DNA of 64,000 bases, from the NCBI GenBank assembly GCA_027924645.1, contig BSBN01000334.1, positions 4,898,001 through 4,962,000 of the forward strand, read 5' to 3'. Position numbers and translations under genes: made by a program. Under the pieces are notes generated by a model. That model saw only the letters and a list, made by a program, of their open reading frames with translations. It was not told the DNA's origin and did no database searches. Shown here in pieces: positions 36,724 to 44,517 of this stretch (its first letter is position 1; each line of letters starts with the position of its first letter). The stretch comes from Cunninghamia lanceolata. Its lineage: Eukaryota; Streptophyta; Pinopsida; Cupressales; Cupressaceae.

Positions 36724-36870
36724 TCTAGAATGTTTCTAGAAGTCTTCCAAAGAACATTCCAGGAAGAAGCTTCCAGTTGTTCTAGAAAAGAACTTTCTAA
36801 GAGAAACTTCCAGCTGTTCTAGAAAAGAACATTCTAGGATTTTAGAATCATCTAGAATGCCAGAAGCTTC
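36724..36870 (+). promoter_or_regulatory. Cluster of heat-shock-element-like modules (5' LTR)
   Basis: Inverted nGAAn/nTTCn pentamers recur: AGAACATTCC, AGAAGCTTCC (twice), GTTCTAGAA (twice), AGAACTTTCT, AGAAACTTCC and AGAACATTCT. Abutting inverted GAA pentamers are the known binding unit of heat-shock factors. The cluster lies about 20-170 bp upstream of the TATA box. The equivalent in the 3' LTR is at 38194-38340. Activity is inferred. Confidence 0.6.
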
Positions 36871-36892
36871 CAGGCCTCAAAGCTTCTGTAGC

Positions 36893-36901
36893 TATATATA
36901 T
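36893..36901 (+). promoter_or_regulatory. TATA box of the 5' LTR
   Basis: TATATATAT immediately downstream of the pentamer cluster. The same sequence is at 38363-38371 in the 3' LTR. Confidence 0.6.
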
Positions 36902-37050
36902 GTGTTTAGAGAGAGCTGCCGGATAAGCATTTGGATGTAATGCAAGTTAGATGAATAAATATTTCTGAGTTTATTCAACTCTATTTTTCCTGTTTTCTCT
37001 CTGTTTTGCTGTTGCTGTTCTGTTTTCATTATCCTGGGACTATTTTTACA

Positions 37051-37062
37051 TGGTATCAGAGC
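37051..37062 (+). other. Primer-binding site, initiator Met-tRNA
   Basis: TGGTATCAGAGC, directly after the 5' LTR, a perfect match to the usual plant Copia site. Confidence 0.92.
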
Positions 37063-37174
37063 CTGGTTCAGCTAGATTTTTTTTTCCAGGTTCAGCTAGA
37101 TATTCAGTTAGAGGCTCAGTTGGAAGTATAATGCTAAAATGATTTGTCTGTAGGGCTCTTTACTTTTGGCTAAC

Positions 37175-38089
37175 ATGGGATCTACAAATGAAGTGTTGCC
37201 AATATTTGATGGAAGTGGTTTTGCAGATTGGAAGATTGCAGTCAAGAATGCTTTAAGAGAAAAGGCTCTATGGAGGATAGTGAATAAAGAAATTGGAGAA
37301 CCCCAAAGTGAAAAAGAAAAGGAGCTATGGAAATGCAAGCCAGCATCTACCCTGTTTCAATCCGGAGTCAAGCTTACTAAAGAATGTACTTCCAAGAGTG
37401 TCGATGCCACTTTATATAGACAGCTTGTTGGTAGTTTGGTTTATCTAACTCATACTAGACCAGATATTTGTTTTGCAGTCAATCTTGTATCTAGATTTAT
37501 GCAGGCACCTAAACAAAGTCATTGGCTAGCTGCTAAGAGAATTTTACGATACATCCATGGAACCATACACTTTGGCATCTACTATGGCTATAAGTCTTCA
37601 ATTTCTTTGGTTGGATTTACTGATTCAGATTGGGGTGGTGATATAGATGATCGAAAATCTACTGGTGGTTATGTTTTCAATCTTGGATCAGGCCCTATTA
37701 CATGGAGTAGCAAGAAACAAACAACTACATCATTATCTTCATGTGAAGCAGAATATAGAGCAGCAAAAGAAGCAGGCAAGGAAGCAGTTTGGATTCGGAA
37801 TCTTCTATTTGAGATTGGTTTTCTACAAAGTTCAACCAGCACTCTGTATTGCGACAATCAAAGTACCATACAGGTTGCCAACAATCCAGTCTTTCATGCT
37901 AAAACAAAGCACATTGAGATAGATTTTCACTACATTCGAGATCTTGTTCAAGCATCTATTATCAATCTTCAGTTTTGTCCAAGTGAAGAACAAGTAGCTG
38001 ATCTATTCACTAAGAGTATGACTGAAGCCAAATTCTTAAAATTAAGAGGCATGCTTGGTATGTTAGAGGTGAACATTAAGGGGGGATAG
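37175..38089 (+). CDS. Gag-RNase H fusion protein of the compact Copia derivative
   Basis: An uninterrupted 304-codon frame starts at ATG 37175. Residues ~1-60 are a Copia Gag N-terminus (LPIFDGSGFADWKIAVKNAL...). From about residue 62 it passes directly into the RT tail (TLYRQLVGSLVYLTHTRPDI, AVNLVSRFM) and RNase H (GFTDSDWGGD, SSCEAEYRA, YCDNQSTIQVANN, KTKHIEIDFHYIRD, QVADLFTKSM). All recognisable RNase H acidic residues are kept. The junction is in frame, so either the deletion happened to preserve the frame or it was selected. It may be translated, but the product is not a complete enzyme set. Confidence 0.7.
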   Translation: MGSTNEVLPIFDGSGFADWKIAVKNALREKALWRIVNKEIGEPQSEKEKELWKCKPASTLFQSGVKLTKECTSKSVDATLYRQLVGSLVYLTHTRPDICFAVNLVSRFMQAPKQSHWLAAKRILRYIHGTIHFGIYYGYKSSISLVGFTDSDWGGDIDDRKSTGGYVFNLGSGPITWSSKKQTTTSLSSCEAEYRAAKEAGKEAVWIRNLLFEIGFLQSSTSTLYCDNQSTIQVANNPVFHAKTKHIEIDFHYIRDLVQASIINLQFCPSEEQVADLFTKSMTEAKFLKLRGMLGMLEVNIKGG

Positions 38090-38161
38090 TAGTATAATGT
38101 TCCCCTCTCCTTTGTATTTCCCCTCTCCTTTTGTATTATGTTTGTATTATTCTAGCCAATC

Positions 38162-38171
38162 TTAAGGGGGG
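38162..38171 (+). other. Polypurine tract
   Basis: TTAAGGGGGG precedes the 3' LTR by one base. A near copy, AACATTAAGGGGGGAT, lies at 38073-38088 at the end of the reading frame. Confidence 0.75.
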
Positions 38172-38172
38172 A

Positions 38173-38520
38173 TGTTAGGAATTATTAAGATTGTCTAGAA
38201 TGTTTCTAGAAGTCTTCCAAAGAACATTCCAGGAAGAAGCTTCCAGTTGTTCTAGAAAAGAACTTTCTAAGAGAAACTTCCAGCTATTCTAGAAAAGAAC
38301 ATTCTAGGATTTTAGAATCATCTAGAATGCCAGAAGCTTCCAGGCCTCAAAGCTTCTGTAGCTATATATATGTGTTTAGAGAGAGCTGCCGGATAAGCAT
38401 TTGGATGTAATGCAAGTTAGATGAATAAATATTTCTGAGTTTATTCAACTCTGTTTGCCCTGTTTTCTCTCTGTTTTGCTGTTGCTGTTGTGTTTTCATT
38501 ATCCTGGGACTGTTTTTATA
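38173..38520 (+). repeat. 3' LTR with the same cluster
   Basis: 348 bp, about 98% identical to the 5' LTR by eye, with the pentamer cluster and TATA box conserved. It ends 94 bp before the catalase fragment and points toward it. Confidence 0.92.
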
Positions 38521-38614
38521 GATTTAACAATGCTAGGATTAGCAGCCATTGTTAACTATGGTACCTTTCAGGGCTTGTTAAGATTTTAGAATGTGATTTT
38601 TGTAATATGTGCAG

Positions 38615-39949
38615 CACTGCCCATCGAGCGCTTTCAATGCAGCTTTCTGGACAACCAACACAGGTGCTCCTATATGGAACAACAATTCTTCCCTCATAGT
38701 CGGTTCCAGAGGTAAACACATAGAATATATATTTTTTGTGTTTTTCTGTTGCATGATTTGATGATTTGGGGATGATTTGACATGGGATAAAATGATTCCG
38801 ATTGAATTAGGGCCAATCCTATTGGAGGATTATCACTTGGTGGAGAAAATTGCCGAATTTGACAGAGAGCACATGCCAGAGAGAGTAGTTCATGCGAGGG
38901 GGGCGAGTGCAAAGGGCTTTTTTGAGGTGACTAATGACATATCTCACTCGACTTGTGCTGATTTCTTGAGGGCACCTGGTGTGCAAACTCCGCTGATCAT
39001 CCGCTTCTCCACTGTCATCCATGAGCGTGGCAGCCTTGAAACCCTCTGAGACCCCCGTGGATTTGCTGTGAAGTTCCATACCTGCGAGGTTTGTTGCCTT
39101 TACCAATTCATCCTCTTCTTAACACGCTATGCTTTAGGTTTTTTTTCTTATGCTCTTTCCTTTTGCTTCTTTGCAGGGGAATTTTGATATGGCTGGGAAC
39201 AACTTTCCTGTCTTTTTTGTTCAGGATGGGATGAAATTTCTAGACATGGTTCATGCCCAGAAACCAAATCCAAAAAGTCACATTCAAGAGGAATGGAGGA
39301 TTCTGGACTTCTTTTCTCATCACCTAGAGAGTCTGCATATGTTTACCTTCCTCTTCGACGATGTGGGTTTCCCTTTGAACTACAGGCATATGGATGGTTC
39401 TGATATCCACACTTTTACCTCATTAACAAGGCTGGGAAGCGGACTTATGTGAAATTCCATTGGAGGCCTTCTTGTGGAGTCAAGTGTTTATTGGATGAGG
39501 AAGCTGTCATTGTGGGTGGAACGCATCACAGTCATGCTACGAAGGATCTCTATGATTCCATTGCCGCAGGCAACTATCCCGAATGGAAGTTGTTCATCCA
39601 AACAATGGATCCCCAAGATGAACACAAATATGATTTTGATCCTTTGGATGTTACGAAAACTTGGACCGAGGACATATTTCCTCTCCAGCCTATTGGTCGC
39701 ATGGTGTTGAACAAGAACATAGACAACTTCTTTGCTGAAAATGAGCAGCTTGCATTCTGCCCTATCGTGGTCGTTCCTAGTGTTTATTACACTGATGATA
39801 GGCTCCTCCACAACAGGATATTCTCCTATGCTGATACACAGAGGTATCGTCTAGGCCCCAACTATTTGATGCTACCAGGAAATGCCCCCAAGTGTGCACA
39901 CCACAATAATCACCATAAGGGTTTCATGAACTTCATGCATAGAGATTAG
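38615..39949 (+). pseudogene. Catalase pseudogene fragment with introns
   Basis: Exon pieces: 38615-38711 ([21 protein letters not shown]...), 38811-39088 ([18 protein letters not shown], the His-bearing [15 protein letters not shown]) and 39177-39949 ([15 protein letters not shown]... to [15 protein letters not shown]). Introns start with GT and end with AG. The heme-ligand region [17 protein letters not shown] is present. Lesions: CGA to TGA at 39047, a one-base deletion near 39419, and a TAG at 39947. The first few codons and about the last 110 residues (including the peroxisome-targeting end) are missing. Retained introns show it is a DNA-level copy, not processed from mRNA. Confidence 0.9.
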
Positions 39950-40949
39950 GAGGTACCTACTTGTTTTTTACTATTGCTGATTGAATGGTCATGGGAAGAC
40001 TTATTTTTCATTGTGTAGGTCATGGGAGTATTTGATTTTATCTCAAGGACTTGGATTAAGGTACTTGTATCTTTTAGGGTTCAAGATTCAACAAATGAAA
40101 TGCTCTAGTTCGGTATGCTTATTGATTGTAATTGGTTAAATTCTTGAACATCAAATGGTTTAACAGTGTAAATTTTTACCAATAAAAACATTACAACTAT
40201 TTACCATATTTTCATGTGGACGAAACTTGGAAATATCTGGTGCTTTTTTATTTATTTATTTAAATTTCTTTCTTTATCTCTATAATTAATGTTTAAGAAT
40301 TTAAAAGCTGGACTGTTAGGTTACTGGTTTTCTTAATTTCACTGGCTTTTAGTAAGATTTGAAATACAAATTTATGGAGAAATTCTCTCTCAAAAACTAT
40401 AAACTACAGAAATTAGGATTCTAATACTTTTGTTTTGTTTATCAATTCCAATATTTAAGGACTTATTCTAAGTAAAAAATTATGAACTCTTCCTTTAAAT
40501 AGGAACTGTGGACTGAAGAAGTTTGACATCTTTAATACCTTATTTTTGTTTTGAAATTCCAAGATATCTATCAATTAAAAATCTAGACCAGAGATGTTTA
40601 TTTAACCTGTTTCCATGGCAGTAAATAACACAAGGAAGTGGAGCATCTTCTAGACAAGGTGATGGAAGATAGTGACTGCATTGCAAGGCATGGCGTCGAT
40701 CGTTTCTGATCTGCAAATAAGAAGAAAAATTAACCACCTATGAAGTTTCAGAGGCTAAAGGGGTTACAATATTATAATTAAAAAAAAAGTATTACTCTTC
40801 CAATGGCATCAACAAGGAAAAGCGAGTTCTCCTATGGAAATAAATTAAAATACAATAAATTCAAATCCATCATACTTGCCTCTAAATTTTTTCTGTAGTA
40901 CTTCTATCCTGCAAGACAAAGCTTTAAAAAATTGATGGGTTTTGATGAA
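39950..40949. other. Spacer between the catalase and bHLH fragments
   Basis: AT-rich, no conserved frame. The start (GAG|GTACCT) fits a catalase intron donor, but no later catalase exon follows. Confidence 0.5.
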
Positions 40950-41201
40950 AACCAGAGGCGAAGGAACATAATCAATGAGAAAATGACGGATCTTCAACTT
41001 CTGATTCCTAATTCCAAGAAGGTTGGCTACATCCCATGGCTTTTAATTCCATAATAGACTGTAGAAGTTTAATCACATAGGTAGAATCTTTGAACTAATT
41101 TGTAAGTTACCATTTATTTCCACTATTTTTGACAGACAGACAAAGCTTCCATGCTTGAGGAAGCAATTGAGTACGTCAAACAGTTATAACATCGAGTGCA
41201 A
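40950..41201 (+). pseudogene. PIF-type bHLH transcription factor fragment
   Basis: Exon 1 (40950-41021) reads NQRRRNIINEKMTDLQLLIP and NSKK, the basic region, helix 1 and loop. An intron follows (GT at 41022, CAG at 41133-41135). Exon 2 (41136-41201) reads TDKASMLEEAIEYVKQL, then a TAA in place of Gln, then HRVQ before a GTAAGT donor. The RRR...INEKM and SMLEEAIEYVK pattern matches phytochrome-interacting-factor bHLH domains. The basic region appears one residue short, and the stop in helix 2 makes it non-functional. Confidence 0.8.
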
Positions 41202-41329
41202 GTAAGTTGCTCCATGTTTAATAATTCTTTGTTCAATTTTTCAAACATGTAATAATCTTTCCAATTTCCATATTCGTCTAAATGTATTGCAAATGCTTTC
41301 TTCTCCAAATAAGATGAACCCATCACATA

Positions 41330-41466
41330 TCCGCGTACCAATGGGGATCCCATGCTTTTAGATGCCCCAGATGTGCACGAACATGAACCTGGGATTCATG
41401 GGAATGAGCATAAACATGCCCCATTCCATTCCCAATGCAATAATGGGTGCATGGCCCTGCCATATC
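41330..41466 (+). pseudogene. Possible C-terminal Met/Gly-rich exon of the bHLH fragment
   Basis: A frame reading PMGIPCF, a stop, MPQMCTNMNLGFMGMSINMP and NAIMGAWPC resembles the Met/Gly/Pro-rich tail that follows the bHLH domain in PIF-type proteins. Composition and position support it; no firm motif does. Confidence 0.45.
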
Positions 41467-41950
41467 CAAATATTATTTCTTTAAAAACATGAAGGAAGAG
41501 GATTGCAAAATAGCACCGCTATTTTACCATTCAAGTATTTGTTCCACAAGGAACCCAAAAATAAAAGGTATAAATAACTAGAATCTATACATCACAATCT
41601 AGAATTGCTAGTACCAGCATCTCATCTCACCTGAGAGGGATATTACTACTTCAAACCTGGTCAATGAGCCCTGTTCCACCTCTAAAGAAACCAGATTCCA
41701 ACGAAAGAACATGAAGCTACTTGCTCGGATGCTTCCTCTGCTATAGATATTTTTTAGGGTCTCCATCCTGATCAATTACCTCTCCACCAAACTTAAGAAT
41801 GAGTCTCACAAACTATAAAATTTGAGCAGGATATACAGAATATACTTTTAAATAATATAAAAAGAAGGGAAAAAAAAATGACAGTAAATCTTGACATCTA
41901 ATCTCTTACTCTTAAAGCTAATTTCTTACTCTTTAAGATAAGATGCAATA
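41467..41950. other. Stretch without a recognisable gene
   Basis: Non-coding sequence between the bHLH fragment and the hairpin at 41955. No motif recognised. Confidence 0.45.
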
Positions 41951-41954
41951 GTAA

Positions 41955-41974
41955 CCTGCCTTGGCAGGAACTAA
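41955..41974 (+). other. Candidate Helitron 3' terminus
   Basis: A perfect 6-bp stem with TT loop (CCTGCC-TT-GGCAGG) is followed two bases later by CTAA and then T. Known Helitrons end in a short hairpin followed by CTRR and insert between A and T. The spacing from hairpin to CTRR is shorter than usual. The homology to the dispersed repeat starts within a base or two of this point. Confidence 0.4.
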
Positions 41975-43999
41975 TAAAGCCTTTAGCTTTATTTAGTTTG
42001 AGGGAGGGTCCCACATGTTAATCTCTTATTAAAATAATGACTCAACTCATTACCCAAGACTCACCTGACTCTCCTTTGTGAGATACTTTATTAAATCCAA
42101 AAGGAAACTATTTAACTGCCTTGGGCTTCCCCCACGTGGCAAACTCACCGCTCATTCTTGAACAAAATTTCTCTGCCATCCCTTGCTTAGGTGCGGTTGT
42201 GACACGTGTTTGATTCCGCTCCATTTTCTGTTTTCCTCTGCGATGCGCGAGCCGTAGATTTGTTTCTGATCAATGGCAACTGTTCATTCCTTCTGCTGAT
42301 GCACGAGTCGTTAGATTTAGTCTTATCAATGGTGGCTGAGCTTCGTTCAATCTGATGCATCATTCGTGCCTGACCTGTTGAGACTCCTGATTGTGTCTTA
42401 TGATGCTAACGTCTGCAAGTTGGGTAACATTTTAGAAAGGCCGAGCCTAGCTGTGCATCATTCCTCAGTTTATTTCGAAAGGCAGCGCCATGTATATGGC
42501 TGTCCTTACTCTATATCTTGCCTGCCCACTGAGAAGCGACGGTTTATGAGGCCGACCCTATTTATGTAAAGGTTGTGCCTCAGATATTTAGACAGTGCTT
42601 TGATTCCACAAGAACAATGTCTCGTTTTTACACGGCGCCATTATTCTACATTGATCTGAACTTATAGCCTTGAAAAGCTACGCTGGCTACATTAATAAAT
42701 CCTTATGCACTATGTATAATGGCCCGTGTCTTTATTACATTGGGGCTGCGTACCTTTGAAGTTAGAGGCAACGCCTTTTATAGCTGCTCCATATTTGAAT
42801 GGCCGATCCTTGTTACTTGATGGCGCCTTTGTTCGTTTAATGTATGAGCTAAGGAATCTGTTTGCTGTGTTTCTTGACTTGGAGGCAACACTTGCTTTCA
42901 TCGAGCCCTGTAATGAGCTTAGTCTCCTCTTATAATGCCAACGCCTGACTATCTAAGGCTTGGGCCATATTTAAAGATCGCCTCATATATGCTGAGCGCT
43001 TCTCATAGACTGCGCTTGATTTAAAATGACTTGTGAGCTCTAATACTAGGAATGTCTCCCTTTGAATATCGGATCATTTGATGAAAGCTGCATGCCTTTG
43101 GTTCCTGTGTGCCTTCACTTCTTGCAGCGCCATTACACTATGTATGCGCCTTCATGGAATGGTCTGCGCAGTATGTGGATGAGGCCGCCCCTATTCATGA
43201 TACTGCGCCTTGTTTGCAACGGAAGGGCTTAACCAGCCCGCCCAGCGTAAACAGCCGGTGAGTTGTAACTCACAGACTGTACGGATGGGCGCTTTGGTCG
43301 ACCAAAAAACTTCGACTAAGAACTCAGACCACTAAAATTTTTGTGACCATGCCAGCTGTACATGTGATCGATTGTGTTTCGACTGGATGCACAGAGCCGT
43401 ACAGATGGCGACCAGCTGGTAGTTTACAACGCACCGGCTGGTTATGCTCTTCGTAGCCGGCCTGTAAATGACCGGCTGGTCAAAGCCATGTACGGCACCA
43501 TCTAAACAGCGACAAACCTTTCGACCAGCAGTACGGTCATACTCGTCGACAGTTTCTGATTGGTTTTCGTCTATAGTTGAATGTGACTGACTCAGAACCG
43601 ATGCTCCATCCATACAGCCAATCGTTTACAATGTACCGGCTGTTTACGGTGGACCATTTGCAACAGGCTGAGACATGTATAATACTTGGAGATATGTGAC
43701 TGCACTGGATGCTTTCTTTAAGCCACGGCTTATACAAGAAACTGAACTCTCTTTCTATAGCAGCGCCTTGTTCTAAATGGTCCCTCATATATGGGGGCCT
43801 GCGCAAGAGTTTGGGATCCACGCTTCCTTCTATAAGGCGGAGAACCCCTACCATTAAGCCACACCATCGTTTAGAAGGTGGTGACTTGTATAAAATGTGG
43901 CTGAGTGCGCCTTAAATGCTATTGGCTGTGACTCATTTTGAAACAGGAGAATCTGTATCTTATCGTGCTGAATTATTCCCTGGAGAATAATAGAAACAT
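41975..43999. repeat. Dispersed repeat, copy 2
   Basis: Colinear with 21089-22860 but lacking about 150 bp near its start and carrying a 436-bp insertion. It keeps many CG dinucleotides that are TG or CA in copy 1. No flanking LTRs are present. Words built on GCGCC followed by T/A-rich text recur through it, giving a quasi-periodic look. Confidence 0.75.
43221..43656. mobile_element. 436-bp insertion with 8-bp target duplication (DNA-transposon-like)
   Basis: TTTGCAAC flanks it at 43213-43220 and 43657-43664. Copy 1 of the host repeat has the uninterrupted site TTTGCAAT, showing the empty state. Near the ends lie inverted GTAAACAGCCGGT...TTGTAA(A)C motifs (43247-43269 and complement of 43624-43647), and a third copy is at 43422-43443. 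GC content is clearly higher than the surroundings. An 8-bp duplication fits the hAT superfamily; no transposase is encoded, so it would be a MITE-like element. Exact terminal inversions are not visible. Confidence 0.65.
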
Positions 44000-44378
44000 G
44001 AATGCCTTGTAAAGAAATGGTGTGCAGAAAATGTACAACAGGAATTACACAATAAATAAATGTGACACCTGATCAAAATTCTAAATGAAAATAATAACAA
44101 TATTAACAAACCATTAAGTGAATATGGTGACTTTAATACAAAAGTGAATATAACGTTTTCCTTCTTAAGTATTATTTTTCTGATGACTTGAATAATCCTC
44201 TATTGCATCTTCCAGCGATCACTTCCGAGTGTCGTGTATTATCTCAAGACTGACTTGCTGAACTTGTAAGCTCACAATTTAACCTATTGGTCAAATATAT
44301 AATATTTTTAAAAATTGAATTGCTCCATAATACATTTATGAGATTTTTTACAACTCCCAAAAGCTTGAGCGAAAGGTA

Positions 44379-44384
44379 TTTATT
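44379..44384 (-). promoter_or_regulatory. Possible polyadenylation signal of the GRAS gene
   Basis: The - strand reads AATAAA about 135 bases past the GRAS stop codon. Confidence 0.35.
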
Positions 44385-44517
44385 TATAGCAAAGTACTAC
44401 ACTGATTATATAATATGGTCAGTGGATCAGAAATAAATATAACAGAAATTTGAACACGAACAATCTGTCATTCACAATAGGGTAACCAAGCCTTTACATT
44501 TAAAAGTGAACCCATAT

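Larger units (their letters stand above)
36703..37050 (+). repeat. 5' LTR with heat-shock-element-like cluster
   Basis: 348 bp. The U3 region is built from alternating GAA and TTC pentamers (36724-36870), followed by a TATA box (36893-36901). Confidence 0.92.
36703..38520 (+). mobile_element. Compact Copia derivative with intact LTRs and target duplication
   Basis: Two 348-bp LTRs (36703-37050, 38173-38520) begin TGTTAGGAATT and end TTTTTACA/TTTTTATA. They differ at about seven positions by eye. TGGTATCAGAGC follows the 5' LTR and AAGGGGGGA precedes the 3' LTR. GATTT flanks both sides (36698-36702, 38521-38525), a perfect 5-bp duplication. The 1.1-kb interior holds one open frame fusing Gag to RNase H. 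Protease, integrase and RT catalytic parts are absent, so movement would need helper proteins. Confidence 0.93.
36638..38589 (+). pseudogene. BAP29/31-like N-terminal fragment, split by a Copia insertion
   Basis: From ATG 36638 the frame reads MALQWVVLGFVALAEAIILV, a hydrophobic first membrane segment like that of plant B-cell receptor-associated (BAP29/31-like) ER proteins. A Copia derivative sits at 36703-38520. With it and one GATTT copy removed, the frame continues with LTMLGLAAI and reaches a stop at 38587-38589, after about 40 codons. The assignment rests on this short N-terminus only. Confidence 0.4.

Noticed and set aside
38615..39949. A functional catalase gene
   Set aside because: Two stops, one frameshift and loss of both ends rule it out.
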